Assembly: GCF_026151205.1 (NCBI RefSeq)
Contig: NC_087073.1
Location: 17,379,837-17,443,836 of the forward strand
DNA: 64,000 nt
Reading direction: 5' to 3'
From: Bolinopsis microptera
Lineage: Eukaryota > Ctenophora > Tentaculata > Lobata > Bolinopsidae
Positions 1-11,466 of this stretch are shown one piece after another. The notes below the pieces were generated by a model, which saw only the letters and a list, made by a program, of their open reading frames with translations, did not search any database and was not told the DNA's origin. The stretch's first letter is position 1, and each line of letters starts with the position of its first letter. Both the position numbers and the translations under genes were made by a program.

Positions 1-285
1 TTTCACCACAGTTGAGCCATGGTAGCATAATTCTGAAATAAGAATTATTTTTTAGCAATAGAACAGTACAGTGAAACAATGATGATGTTTTCTCTATGAA
101 ATATACACAATATTTGTAATCCTGAAACAAATTGAAAATAGATTTAATGCAGTTAAGATTAACCAGTGCAGATGGGGTTCAGATGTTGTAGATCATGCAA
201 ATAATTTGTTGGATTAACCAGATGCTTCTGAGCTCACAATTTTTATTGAAGGTTGTCAAATAAGTACTGTGGCGTAAGAAAGGCT
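1..285. other. AT-rich sequence with no recognised feature
   Basis: No coding exon, RNA gene or repeat shared with the rest of the window was recognised before the poly-G tract that opens duplicated block X1. Confidence 0.5.
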
Positions 286-783
286 GTGCGGCGGGGGGGG
301 GGGGGGGGGGGGAGGGGACCGGCCGGGCCAGGGCAGAGGCATCACCTTAAAGTGGCGCCAAATTATTGTTTGAATGTGGGACACTATTGAAAAAGATTTG
401 ATTTGATATATCCTCTAAAATCACCTAATTTGTCCAATTTTACATTTCTACTTTATGTCCAATTTTACATTTCTACTTTCTACCCCCACGCCGAAAAGGG
501 GGGGGCAGGGGTGCCAACATGTAACGTTACACCACTGTAAGTGTTATATGTTATTCTATTTTCTATAACATTTACCAGAAAAGGGGTGAAATCATAAACT
601 TTCTCATTTTGGTTCTTGAAATAGTGGTTTAAAGTTGTAAGTAAATCCTGGATGGCTTCAATAGGTTACCCGGCATCTGAAAAGCCCACTAAAGCATTCT
701 GTGGATTACTGAAAGCAGTAAAACTTGTAGCTTGTTCTAAATTACTTTTGCGGAAAAAGTGCCTTTTTCCCAACTGAAAACAA

Positions 784-1223
784 AAATTTTTTAAATAAAT
801 AAATAAATACAACATTTATAAACCGCCTTATAGCTAAATCATATAACTCGATATAATTTAATCCTGGAGATAAACTCCAGTGCTTTCTAAAGCGGCTCTT
901 ACATTAACTGAGCTTAGTTTAATTAAAAATTAGACATGACAAGTTCATTTTACCTATGTAAATGCAAAATCAATCAAATGCTAGAGAAAAGAAGTATGTT
1001 TTAAGTTTGGTCTTGAAAGATGTAACTGACTCAGCTGATCTTATGTCGTGGAAAACTAAGGTAAAAATAATCATTATCAAGACGTACATTTTTAAAACTT
1101 TGCTGCCTAGGAGATATCAACTCTTTTAAGTAAGGAGGAGCTATATTATTTAAACACTTGTAGTCAAGTAGGGCAATCTTAAAATCTATTCTAAATCTAA
1201 CTGGTAGAAAATGAACTTTCTTA
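784..1223 (-). mobile_element. 5'-truncated LINE 3' end, CR1/L2-type
   Basis: Minus-strand translation from about 1220 down reads KKVHFLPVRFRIDFKIAL, then YKCLNNIAPPYL, the familiar C-terminal tail of CR1/L2/Rex-type reverse transcriptases. After a stop at 1031 a further piece, AESVTSFKTKLKTYFFSL, matches the extreme C-terminus of the same families, so an internal part is missing. The 3' end carries a short (TTTA)n tail, seen on the plus strand as repeated AAAT at 790-807, as CR1/L2 elements often have. X2 lacks the whole segment (junction near 47287), which supports an insertion. The target duplication is at most a few A residues. It is inactive: no fingers or palm domain is present. Confidence 0.7.
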
Positions 1224-1332
1224 AATGCCAACAATAATGACCCAGACCACATCTATCAGATATTGGGAAATTGGTGAAATGGGTTGGCCTGAAAGATGGC
1301 ATAGTCCTATCCTTCGAATGCAGGAGGTCAAT

Positions 1333-2475
1333 ATATATATAAAATTATTCAAACAATATACACATAATATAGCAATGACCCTATATAAAATCAACCCTTT
1401 CAAAAAATTCCCTTATAATCAAAAATTACCCTTGGTGTTGTAGTTGGGCTTTTAGCCAGAACAAGTAGACAAGTAATACTCTGCTTTAACATACAACTCT
1501 AAGGGACCTAAATAGGGAATAGGCAATAGTCAGTATAATGTAATTAATATAGATAATAACATCACAACAACTTCCCCATTAAGTTCATTACTCTCTTCTT
1601 TCTTCTCAAAATTGAAACTGCACGCTAAATTCTACATGCACATGTAATGTTGTCGTGTGCGCGCTACAAATTAAAATAAAAAACATGAGCGCCTTCCATC
1701 GATTATCAAATAATAAAAAATGGCGGGAGAGATCTTCTCGAATAAACAATAATTAAGGCTGAAATAGATAAGGCAACATTAAGTCAGATAACGATTAAAA
1801 AGTTCAATTCTGTCATTATCTCAAATAAACTTTTAATTTCAAATAACGGAGTAGTTCGCTGTTTATTAGTCTCATGATTGAAATACTGATATCTGGATAT
1901 TATCCGGTTGGAAGAGACAAGGACAAGTGAAACAAGGAAGTTAGGAGTAAGGGCAAATTTTCGGCGTTAACGCCATCTTCAGGCTCAAATTATTTGTTAT
2001 ATAGTAGTGTTGAAAGTATTAAAACTTTTGGATAATATCCAGATATCAACTTTTAATTTCTCAAATTTAAACCTCAATTCACACAGGATAATGAGCCCTA
2101 AATATAAGATAACGAGCCCTCAAAAACCGTTTTACATTTTGAATCCCCGATAAAAACATTCATTTATAAAACTCTTAATTTCAAACAGTTACACACATGG
2201 TGTACCCAAATAATAAATCTGGTTCTCTGTATTACAATTACACAATTAAATTACGCATCTTGTTACTGAATTCTAATGATGGACAGGATCACCGTAAAAC
2301 TTAGTTTTCCTGTGTGTTCGTTCTGAGCGGCGAAGGGGAGGCACTGCGGCGGGAGGTGCCTGGGGGTCGGAGTCCGACCGTCGGACTCTGTCCGGGGACA
2401 GGGGACAAACGCCGGGTTCTGTACCTGTGCAGGTACAGTGTTCGTACTGGGTGTGGTAACATGATTTTCCGGAAG
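1333..2475 (-). mobile_element. Possible Ty3/gypsy-like LTR retrotransposon remnant
   Basis: X2 has only about 40 unrelated bases at the equivalent place, so this tract is specific to X1. On the minus strand a short reading frame (2273-2400) ends in PLRRSERTHRKTKFYGDPV. This resembles the basic C-terminal tail that closes Ty3/gypsy Pol proteins. Downstream on the same strand, about 760 bp from roughly 2196 to 1436 could be bounded as TG...CA and may be an LTR, but no second LTR, primer-binding site or clear polypurine tract was seen. It could also be an unrelated low-complexity ORF. The LTR limits are a guess. Confidence 0.3.
1888..2048. repeat. Inverted repeat hairpin of about 160 bp
   Basis: GATATCTGGATATTATCC near 1888-1906 is matched by its reverse complement near 2030-2048. 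The loop contains the short palindrome GGCGTTAACGCC. It could be a small MITE or part of an LTR; no target duplication was found. Confidence 0.5.
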
Positions 2476-2777
2476 CTGTATGTGTGTGCCGTAGGTAGGT
2501 CAAAACATTTCTTTGCTTGAGAGTCAAATAACCAGTGGCCTGAACTAACTAAAAAGTTTCATTGGCCTGAACTGGTTAAATGGTTTCATTGTAGAGAATA
2601 TTTATTTTTATCAAATCTTTAAAAACAACATCGTCCTGTCTTGCAGACTTGGTATTATCAATTATGCAATTAAGGGTTAGAGTTCGAATTAGAATCAAAT
2701 TGACACAGCAACACAATAAGAATAAAGCATAATTTTACGAAGCTTCAATCTGCTGTGCTCGACATTCAAATCAGTCA

Positions 2778-3130
2778 TTACTGGGCGGCGCTCAGCCTGT
2801 CATTCCGCCGAATCTTTATTCGGGCTGAGTGAATTACGACCTCCATTGCCCTGAAAAAAAGTGCGGATGCTCATTGGATGTTAGAACGCACGTGACTCGC
2901 ATTCACGTGATCGTTCAGAACCAATTACAGCCGCGCAAAAGAACACGTGCACGCCAACTACCAATAAGAAAGAAGTGACGTATGCGCTACAAGAGCCGCG
3001 CAATGAGTTAGATTGTAAAATCTGATCATTTGATTGTAAAATTGCACAAACGCGCCTATTTGCGCGTTTTAGAGGGTTCAATTACGCCAGGCTATGTTTA
3101 TGAACATAATAGCCTGGGGTCCCCAGGTAA
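2778..3130 (+). mobile_element. Long-form TTAC...GTAA MITE with 8-bp target duplication
   Basis: A 353-bp element starts TTACTGGGCGGCGCTCAGCC and ends GGTCCCCAGGTAA, flanked by ATCAGTCA on both sides (2770-2777 and 3131-3138). Block X2 keeps the unoccupied site (one ATCAGTCA at about 47712-47719), so this is a real insertion. The ends form a short imperfect inverted repeat (TTACTGGG / TTACCTGGGG). The interior has no coding capacity. A related long copy lies in reverse orientation at about 24325-24600. Confidence 0.85.
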
Positions 3131-3418
3131 ATCAGTCAAAAACATATAATCAATGATAGAGTAGTTCAAACAATATATAAATAATATGTAATATCACAAT
3201 GAGCCTAAATAAGAATAAACATCTGATATGAGTAAAAACACCTTCAAAACTGAGGAAAAAACCTTTATAGTAAAAAAGTCTTCGGCGGCGCGCGCTTCGC
3301 GCGCGAAAAGTGGCATGCAACGTATGTCAAATTCATATCTAAATCTGCTATTTTAATTGCACTTCCACTTTTCTAGTTTCACCCCTCTTTCATGTTTCAG
3401 TCAAAAACTGTTTATAAA

Positions 3419-3560
3419 TTACTCGGCGGCGCTCAGCCTGTCATTGTACCTAATTTCTATTATGATTATGCAATGAACATAAATATAATAGCCTGGGGTC
3501 CCTTGTATCACGTTACCTGAGGACCCCAGGCTATTATGTTCATTAACATAGCCTGGTGAG
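3419..3560 (+). mobile_element. TTAC-family MITE fragments, two overlapping ends
   Basis: TTACTCGGCGGCGCTCAGCC at 3419 opens one copy; a second end, TTACCTGAGGACCCCAGGC at 3513, lies in opposite orientation, so one copy seems to have landed in or beside another. The first half is shared with X2 (47983-48061); the second is not. Confidence 0.65.
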
Positions 3561-4975
3561 ACTGAACCCTCTAATACGCGCAGGTCTCTCGGACGGGCGC
3601 GTTTTTGCGCGTGGAATGCTGAGCGCGCAAAATATATGTTTTGTAATGATAATCGCATATCGGTAGACCTTTTAAAAGCAGTATGTGACAGAGTGGCAAC
3701 AAGCCGACAAGCGACATGTTGTAAGTTACTAGTGCGGTAGCGTTGTGATACTTTATGAAGTTTCTCATTTGTTTTGGTCAATTTGCAATTGCAATTGCAA
3801 TCCCGAACTTTGACGGATCAAAGGTTTCATGATGGTATAACTAGTATTACTATTACTGAATTGTTAATGATCACACGACAACTCGCCTAGCATTCCACAC
3901 CAAAAACGCGACCAATGTCATTCCACCATATTATATATCAATCGTGTTAAAGAACACAAAAGCCGGAGGTCTAAAGGTTAATACAATCAAGTGGAAAAAG
4001 GTGGTAGACATATCACAGAATTTATGTCAACTTTCATATTTTAATCATTTTATTACATAATTTAAAGATCATATTCTAATAATTTTATTACATAATTTAA
4101 AGAGAACGGTTAATAATGGAGTCATTCGTAAACTATTGACAAATAGCTATTCACGAGAGTGCTCAGTTCACAGTTGTCAGTGCTATAGCCAGTACCATTA
4201 CCAAATACACAAATCACTCAGAATATTTTCAGCTTTAACTTACCCGGGGACCCCGGGCTTTGTGTTCTCAAACACAGTAGTTATATTAATATTAGATTTT
4301 AGTAAATATGCTTGATTCATGACTGATACGTGTATGAAAACCTAAAACGGGGTCCCCAGGTACTCAATCGATTAGATATGTAAAAGATTCCGATACGAGG
4401 GATTATCATACCTCATGCTAGCTATGCATTTTCGTATGATACAGAATGACATTAACTGCGGAGCACCGTACTGAGTTTCTACAACAAGGTCTACACTAAA
4501 CTGAAACAGTAAACATGTGAAGATGATTGATCACTCAGTACTCGACCAACTGCACGTAGCATACTTTAACACGTACTACTTCAAGTAGTCCTTAGAGACT
4601 ATTAAAAATCTAAACCCAAATTAGAGTGTAGAACGTATGTTGAAAACCATTACCCGTACGACTACGACAAATTATACCAACATCCTTATTTGGTCATTAT
4701 AAAGAGGTTCATAAAAGGAAAACATATCCAAATAATTTTTTATCAATTAAGATAATTTTACGTTCATAAGGCTCAAAGAGTTTGTTGGCCTATTCTTGCT
4801 GCAAGGAGAGCTCTTCGCTCTAGAGGTAGGTCTTTATCAAACAAGGATTGTGGGACGAGCTTTTCAGTCAGGTCCATGTTTGCCTCTTCAGGACTGCCGT
4901 GGTGATGGCTGATACTATGTCCACACTCTTGTACCTTTGAAGACTCTGTAACAAACGGGTGTCGGCGGAGGCTGT
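3561..4975. other. No gene recognised; short MITE-end relics
   Basis: Only short relics are visible: a (CAATTG)n-like run at 3781-3800 and a pair of TTAC-family-like ends, TTACCCGGGGACCCCGGGC at 4240 and GGTCCCCAGGTA at 4351. The short ORFs here show no recognisable domain. Confidence 0.5.
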
Positions 4976-4977
4976 AG

Positions 4978-5640
4978 ATTCAAGGAAAGGAGCGCTGAAC
5001 CAAGCTCTCAAATAAACGAAGACAACAAAGTGAGCCATCTTCTGCACGTTTCTCTTCTTCGTACAGTGAATTGGTATCTAGTGAAGAAAAGCCATCTTCA
5101 TAATGTAGAATGTAGATGGACTTAGCCATCCATCTGGCATGGTGGTCAGCTCCAGGTCTTTGTATCTGGAAGACGTATCCTTTCTTCATATCTATGCTTT
5201 CTCTATGGATTAGTTTAGCAAGCTCTAGGAATTCCTTGTAATGTTCTGGGCTGGTTGTTGAGTTGACGGATGTGATTAATAAAGGATAGAATATCTCCTA
5301 CGTCGTTCCTTTAGCGCGTAGGGATATCGGGAAGGACGATGTTCTGCAGATCGATTCCCAGGAGGTCTTCATGATCTTGAAGAGGGTTACTTCGAGTGAT
5401 ATTGTGTCACCGAACAGTTGCTTGGAGGCAGATCCTCTTACAAGCTCCGCCTCCAGGACGTGATGTCTGCAGGCCATCCAGAGGATCTGTCGATTGAGGA
5501 CCTGCTGAAGAGAAGTACATGCTCTTTTGTGAACTCCAGTATTGGATGATGTCGTATCAAATCCAACGGCTATTATTTTATCTGCTAGGTCCGGTCGTCG
5601 AGAATCTTCTTCACTTTGTCTGCTTCGTCCTAGTCCTTTT
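4978..5640 (-). pseudogene. Broken ORF of a transposon-associated family (FDTTxSNTG / CRHHxxE)
   Basis: Reading the minus strand downward from about 5640 gives, in order, AVGFDTTSSNTGVHKGACT, then QQVLNRQILWMACRHHVLEAE, an internal stop near 5310, then MKKGYVFQIQRPGADHHARW and MAKSIYIL. I recall this set of motifs (FDTT.SNTG, CRHH..E, GA.HHARWM) from a family of uncharacterised, apparently transposon-borne proteins common in aquatic invertebrates. The spacing of the Asp, His and Glu motifs would suit an RNase H-fold transposase, but that is inference. Frameshifts upstream of 5640 and the in-frame stop show that it is dead. No terminal inverted repeats were found around it. Confidence 0.5.
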
Positions 5641-5699
5641 AGACTGGAGAGTAACTAGTCGTACAGATTGCGAGTATCTTGTTCTCCTCCTCTTGTACT

Positions 5700-6660
5700 A
5701 GGACCATAGCCAGTCTGTTTACTTTACTAAACCCTCCGAGGTCTGTTTTCGTCAAAATTTATCTGTCTGACATCAGAGGTAAAGTCTCTTTTTATCTTTG
5801 CTGCTTACTCTGATCGGACTGTGACAACGTTCAGTGGACTTTGAGAGGGAAAACTGCTTCATATCCCCGTGTCTCCACTGAGCAGTGAGATGCAGTGTCT
5901 CCTCAAACCGTCACTGAGGGAAAGAAAATAAGCTACTACGTGTGAAAATGAGGAGAAAATGTTCAACTTCTATCATGAAATTACCAAATTAACAAATCTG
6001 ATTCATTTCTAATCAAAGATGAATATGCAAGGCGGCTTTTAGTTTTAACAACCAGGGTTTAAGCCAGGAAGGATAGTTTTATTTTAAAATAATGTATACC
6101 TGATTTTTAGAGATACAACTGCAGCCAAGACTGATATCAAGACGATTGAACTCCGCAAATTTCTGGCCAGAAATAGATCATCTTTCATTATTGTAGATCA
6201 CCTCCTGAAAAATAGGTGTGCGTTTAGAAATCTATTTAGAATTTATAAGCTAAGTCTTATAATATTCCAGTTACGTGGGATGAGTTGCATGGGTACAAAT
6301 TGTCGGAAAAGTGATTGATTACGTAATATAAAGTGGTTATGTAATATACAAACAAACATAAACACAAATTCATGGGATAAGTGCGTGGCTGTATTAATTG
6401 ACGTTGAATGATCCATGTTACGTGTCATATGGAATGTGGTATCTTGAAAATTCCCAACACGTTTGGGATGTAAAATAAACTGTGTCCTTAACAGTGAACA
6501 TTCTTTTTAAATTTTTGACGGAAATTACCAGTAAGTGAAGAAAAAATAAAACATTGTAACCCAAATATCAACTACCGTCTTCAACCGGCGAAGTTTTCTT
6601 TCTCTTAGTAGGGGTGAGCGATTGAAGGGGTGATAGAGGTGGTAGCGTAACTAAGTCTAA
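5700..6660. other. No recognised feature
   Basis: AT-rich sequence with only short unsupported ORFs; no repeat shared with other parts of the window was noticed. Confidence 0.5.
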
Positions 6661-6669
6661 AGGGTCGAT

Positions 6670-8327
6670 CAGGAGGTGACCGGGACATGATTTTAGGCCT
6701 GACCGGGACCGGGACCGGGATACAAAATGTGACTTGACCGGGACCGGGACCGGGACTGAGATTATCAATTTACCGTGACCGGGACCAATAATTTCTGGGA
6801 TTTCTATCTTACCGGGACCGGGACCGGGACCAACAATCCAATTTTACCGGGATGACCGGGATGACCGGGACCAAAACTGGTATTCTCATATTGAAAGCTG
6901 CAACTTTCATTTACATTATAATTGAACAATTTGAATAAGTAATAACTAGAATATTAAATTAGAAAAAACTTTTAAAAAACCGTCAATATGGGGCATGGGC
7001 CTAATGTACTACACCAATAATGTTCATGTACTGATTACTCAAGTTCACCCTCATTCCTCATTCCTCAATCAATGATCCCTCAAATTATTCAACAGTTTCA
7101 TTCTCCAATTCCAATTGACAATTGGGCGTAGCCCGAGTTGAAAACTTGATGTTAGTTTGCACTTATGAGTTATGTAACGATATTAGTTACCTAAACTTGT
7201 TTAGCAATTTTAAACATTGTGTTATTTGGCTCAGAGGTTGTTTAAAGATGAAATTCACAATGAATGAAAGTAAAAACTTAAAATCACAGTGAATGAAATT
7301 ATGTGAAAGATCCCGGTCAAAATCCCGGCAAATTTGAGTGATTGACCGGGACCGGGACCGGGACCAAGAATCCTGAATTAACCGGGACGGGACCGGGACC
7401 GGGATCATAAATCAGCATTTGACCGGGACCGGGGGGGGTGATGCAACGTCAATTAATGTCAATTAATGTCAATTAATGTCAATTAATGTCAATTAATGTC
7501 AATGTCAGTTTTGCAAAATTTTGGAATACTGACATTAATTGACACGATATTTTTCGACCAGAGATTATGTAGTTCTACCATATTTTTAGCACTTTAGAAC
7601 GTTTATATCATCAATTTATTCACTACTTTCACATATGGAAATGTGAAATGTGAAAAATTCAGATCATTAAACAATAAAACTAAAATAAAACGGTTTTCCG
7701 AAATTTAATTTTCTTAAATGGGCGTGGCCATCCAAGGGCGTGGTTCTCAACATCATCAGAACTTAAAACCCACATTAAACGAAATGCCTTCATGACATTT
7801 ATATTTGAATAACGAATCTTAAACAGCTAACATTACTCCTTCATGCTAAAAAAGCCGATTCTAGATATTTTACCTGTATAAGAAACCAATAAAATATGGG
7901 CGTGGCCGGTGGGGACCGAAGATGGAAGAGTTGGAAGCTAAATTTTTTTTGGTGGTCTTTGAACCTCAGGATCAACAGATAAGAACATAATCATAATTAT
8001 TCAAGGACATTTTGTTTTTTTTGAACCGGTCTAACTTACATAGACGTGAATATCTATCGAATAATGATAATCTCAAATTTCAAGACAAATTAATGTCAAT
8101 TAATGTCAATTAATGTCAATTAATGTCAATTAATGTCAATTAATGTCAATTAATGTCAATGTCAGTTTGGGGTTTTTATGGAATACTGACATTAATTGAC
8201 GTTGCATCACCCCCGGACCGGGACCGCGACCGGGATGAAAAATGTGACTTGACCCGGTTGACCGGGACCGGGACCGGGATAGCTCAAAATTGCCAATCCC
8301 GGTACCGGGATTCCCGGTCACCTCCTG
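6670..8327. mobile_element. hAT-like non-autonomous inverted-repeat element rich in CCGGGA repeats
   Basis: Both ends read CAGGAGGTGACCGGGA (6670-6685 and its reverse complement, 8312-8327). They are flanked by a perfect 8-bp direct repeat, GGGTCGAT (6662-6669 and 8328-8335). CA-starting inverted repeats with an 8-bp duplication are the hallmark of hAT transposons. The interior consists of CCGGGA-type minisatellite arms (6690-6870, 7310-7433, 8215-8300) with no transposase gene, so the element would depend on one elsewhere. It is interrupted by a second element at 7434-8214; without it the element would be about 0.88 kb. ORFs read through the arms (VPVPVP or SRSRSR runs) are repeat artefacts. 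Confidence 0.85.
7434..8214. mobile_element. Nested inverted-repeat element with (GTCAATTAAT)n subterminal repeats
   Basis: Begins GGGGGTGATGCAACGTCAAT and ends with the reverse complement; the perfect terminal repeat extends to about 28 bp. Both ends carry a run of GTCAATTAAT units (about 5 on the left, 6-7 on the right) followed by GGAATACTGACATTAATTG. It sits inside the CCGGGA arms of the hAT-like element, with GGACCGGG on either side (7426-7433, 8215-8222). That could be an 8-bp target duplication, but the surrounding repeat has the same phase, so this is ambiguous. No coding capacity. Confidence 0.8.
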
Positions 8328-8444
8328 GGGTCGATCACTTTACCGTCTGTACGCGACAATTCACGTAACGTACTTAAATAATAGTTATTGACACGGTATT
8401 GTGTCGAATGATTTAGGGACAGTTCACATATTACGTAATCACCC

Positions 8445-8825
8445 TACGCGCGTGGGGTGGACTCCTGGGGTGGACTTTTATTCAGCGCGTATTTTGTAGC
8501 CTGTTCAACTTGACGTTTTGATTCGTTACTATCTCAATGTCACAGATACACAGAATGTGAGGTGATCATCTTAAAGAGAAACGTCTCAGCTTTCACCTGG
8601 TGTAAAGTTTATCTTTGTACTCAAAATATAGCTCGCTCAGTGTGCAATAGAAGTTGACAATACAATAACCACGTCTGCGACCGGTCGTCAGGTACCGGAG
8701 TGTTGCACAAAATTGGGTCCCTAAATTAAAATTCTATGACACAGTTACCATGCAGAAATGTCTGGAGTAACATTTGGTGAAAATTTGAAGGGTCTACTGT
8801 AAATATTGCAAAAGTTATTGAAAAC
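8445..8825 (+). repeat. Left arm of a large inverted repeat
   Basis: About 380 bp starting TACGCGCGTGGGGTGG are repeated in reverse complement at 14185-14567. The outer ~340 bp are almost identical and the match fades inward. The arms enclose 5.4 kb. No target duplication was found outside them. Confidence 0.85.
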
Positions 8826-8829
8826 AAAC

Positions 8830-9810
8830 TAGCTTAATCAGAAGTTTTTGGGAAAATTTCAAATTTTGTACGTAGTGGGGTCTACAGGGGTGGACTCTTG
8901 CGGCGCGCATCTGACGGAGTGGCTTTTTCAACAGCCGTCAGTACGGCCAATATCAGAGCACAAATTATTGTGAGTAAGACCTTAATGATCAGCTATGAAC
9001 CCCTCACTAGAGTAGTAACCGTATCTAAAAACAAGGAAATGTTATTCCGTCAAAGCTCAAATTTTTTACTCTTCTCAGTGCAGTTAGTGTTACTATGAAT
9101 GTACTAGCTAAGTATCGTTGATCGTAGCTGCATTACACAGTAGAAAGTAACCAAGGAAGACTGCTGATTAACGAAGCAATTTCAACGTGAACAGTTCCAA
9201 AATACATAATCATGGCGACGATAGTTCAACTTGAACCTTTATAGTTTTTACAGTCTAAAATCACAATAAAATCACGTGAACTGCAAATCACAAAATCAAA
9301 TCACTCAAATCTGATAGTCCCGTTACAGTACGCTTTCGTGACAACCTCAACGCTTAAAAAATAAATATTATCCAGTCTTGTGACCACCGATGGCCCTAAC
9401 TCTCCCTTGTCCGCGAGGAGCATCGTTGCGACCATGGGGTTTCAGTTCTTTGTTCTTCCCACTCGGCTTCGATAGATCGAATTGGCTGGAAGTCAATCTA
9501 TCAGAAAGACCTTTGTCGATCTCAGGGGCGTAGTAAATTGTGGATGTCGGAGTATAAAGCTTCCTGAAAAGATTGAGACATTCACTCGGTCTGTTGTAAA
9601 TATCAAATAGTCCTTGTAGGCAGAGATTTAACTTATGTTGGGTTTGATAACTAGAGAAGGCGATTTGATATTCATTGATAGTATAAGCATATAAGCATAA
9701 GTGATAAGTTTATATACCCTTTTTATGGTACCTCGAGGCTCGATATCTGTATTCAGTAATCATCACTAAAAATCTACTTATTAAATTTATTAACTAAACA
9801 AGTTAATGTA
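8830..9810. other. No gene recognised
   Basis: Contains a second loose match to the arm motif (GGGGTCTACAGGGGTGGACTC near 8877) but no convincing exon. Confidence 0.4.
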
Positions 9811-9813
9811 TTA

Positions 9814-9978
9814 CCGTCCTAGAGAGGTTTCCTGAGAATTTGAAGTCTCTGTAGGTTGCTGGCATGTCTACTAAGCTCTTCGATTGAGGAGTTTTGGACC
9901 CCTCGGCGGTCCAAATGATTTATAATGCTGTGGGCATTTTCAACATCTATCGAGGTAAACGCCCTCGCAGCATAACCT
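9814..9978 (-). CDS. Putative exon, function unknown
   Basis: On the minus strand a pyrimidine-rich acceptor, TTCTCTACAG, precedes an open stretch reading YAARAFTSIDVENAHSII, then a charged helical segment ending RLQILRKPL and a stop; a GTAATA donor-like site follows immediately. The sequence is leucine- and charge-rich with no family I recognise. It may belong with the proline/aspartate-rich start exon at 10930-11074 and the ankyrin exon at about 11467-11781 on the same strand, but the joins cannot be shown from sequence alone. Confidence 0.25.
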
Positions 9979-10439
9979 GTAGAGAATGAACATGTCATCA
10001 ATGTGAAGTTCAATGATAAAAATCAGAGTGGCCGATTTCAACGGGCAGAATTCTAATATCATGGCCATGGGGAATGGACTATTTTTTGTCGATTTTGCAA
10101 ACCAAACTGGCAAACGATTGTTGATTTTCGTCACTAGTCTAAAATGAATGCAAACGTTCGGCCGAACATTTACATGATTAGAAACTTACCGGTTTCTTTC
10201 GTTATTATGTACAGACATGGCCGGGCTTGGGTTCCGCATACGATATCTTCTATCAGATTAAAGTTGAACCCACACTTTGTACTGCTCGTGGGAGGAGGAA
10301 AGCAAACGGAGACCTTTTCCATGAGCATCTCGTGTAGTACCATCATCATGTCGATTCTGATATCAGCTGCAAAATTCGTCTATTACTAAATGCTAGCTTT
10401 TCGAACTTCGTATCTTGGAAATAACAACTTCTATGAAAG

Positions 10440-10440
<1 letters not shown>

Positions 10441-10509
<69 letters not shown>

Positions 10510-10770
10510 GATACACACACCCACAAACACATACAGACATAGACACACACACACAGAGACACAGACATACAGGCATACAGGCATAAACACAGACACAGAC
10601 GGACACACAGACAGACACACAGACAGACACAGTTACACACAGACAAGGACACACAGACACACACCCACAAACACATACAGACATAGACACACAGACACAG
10701 GCATAAACACAGACACACACAGACACAGACGGACACACAGACAGACACAGTACACACAGACACACACATA
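10441..10770. repeat. (CA)n microsatellite and degenerate ACAGACAC tract
   Basis: A pure CA run of about 64 bp grades into ACAGACAC/ACATACAGAC variants. Long ORFs on both strands (poly-His/Thr, or Cys/Val-rich) are by-products of the repeat. A weaker CA-rich tail extends to about 10900. Confidence 0.95.
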
Positions 10771-10929
10771 GTTCACTTCAGTGCACTACATTACAATTAC
10801 AGACACACGCAGTACAATCAGAGACACACACATGATACAAAGACAGACACAGACACAAACACACAGAGTACACTTCAGTACAATCACAGACGCAGGCACA
10901 AAGACATATACAAGAAGAGCAGATTGAAG

Positions 10930-11074
10930 TACCTTCATTTGCAGATGTTGACGCATTGATCTGCGGGATATGTTCTTCAGTCTGTAACTGATCATCTGCT
11001 AGAACTGTCTCATCTGGATCAACCGGAGGAGTATCTTCCGGCAGGAGTCTGAGTGGGTCTATCGGGACAGCCAT
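10930..11074 (-). CDS. Putative start exon of an unrecognised gene
   Basis: Opens with ATG at 11074 (MAVPIDPLRLLPEDTPPVD...) and stays open for 48 codons to a good donor (GAAG|GTACTT, plus-strand 10925-10930), just before the CA-rich tract. The product is acidic and proline-rich, with no recognisable domain. A pyrimidine-poor AG (AACAAGGTAG) lies 15 bases upstream of the ATG, so the exon could equally be internal. It lies between the ankyrin-type exon and the exon at 9814-9978, and the three may form one minus-strand gene. Confidence 0.3.
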
Positions 11075-11466
11075 GGATCGCTCTCCCTACCTTGTTGAAT
11101 TAAAGACAAAGGTCAACGACGGATGTCGCATGTTAGTCCTGTAACTAAATGTAATCCAAAATAGTGAATAAATAATTTTTACATCTGAACGATTGTATGT
11201 CTGAATGGTGATTTTTAATCAATGAACAAAAGTTCAGGATTTTACCTTCTGTTAAGCTGTTAGCAATGACTCTAGCACCCTCTCCCTACAAAACGACCAT
11301 ATCTCGGTCTGAAGCTTTAAACCGTCTTGCCTCAGCAGCCATCTAGCACAGTCGACCTGTCCTGTTAATTGTGTGATCATCAAGTTACCAAATTTAATCC
11401 TTCAATATTCAAATAATTGATTATTAGACAAAACAGAGTTTAGAGCTCGACGTATGCTTCAGGGTT

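Larger units (their letters stand above)
290..3502. repeat. Duplicated block X1 (partner X2 at 46021-48061)
   Basis: Starts in a poly-G run (about 292-320) followed by GGACCGGCCGGGCC, and matches 46021-48061 in the same orientation with few differences until the shared GCCTGGGGTCC near 3502/48060. X1 carries three pieces that X2 lacks: a LINE 3' end (about 784-1223), a roughly 1.1-kb tract (1333-2475) and a MITE (2778-3130). X2 has its own LINE insertion where X1 keeps the empty site (685-700). No host gene is recognisable inside. Confidence 0.8.

Noticed and set aside
6568-8368. SR-dipeptide (SRSRSR) ORFs resembling splicing-factor tails
   Set aside because: They are the CCGGGA minisatellite read in frame, interrupted by stops.
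10346-10771. Overlapping ORFs of 75-139 codons on both strands
   Set aside because: They are translations of the CA/ACAGACAC repeat (poly-His/Thr or Cys/Val) with no domain content.
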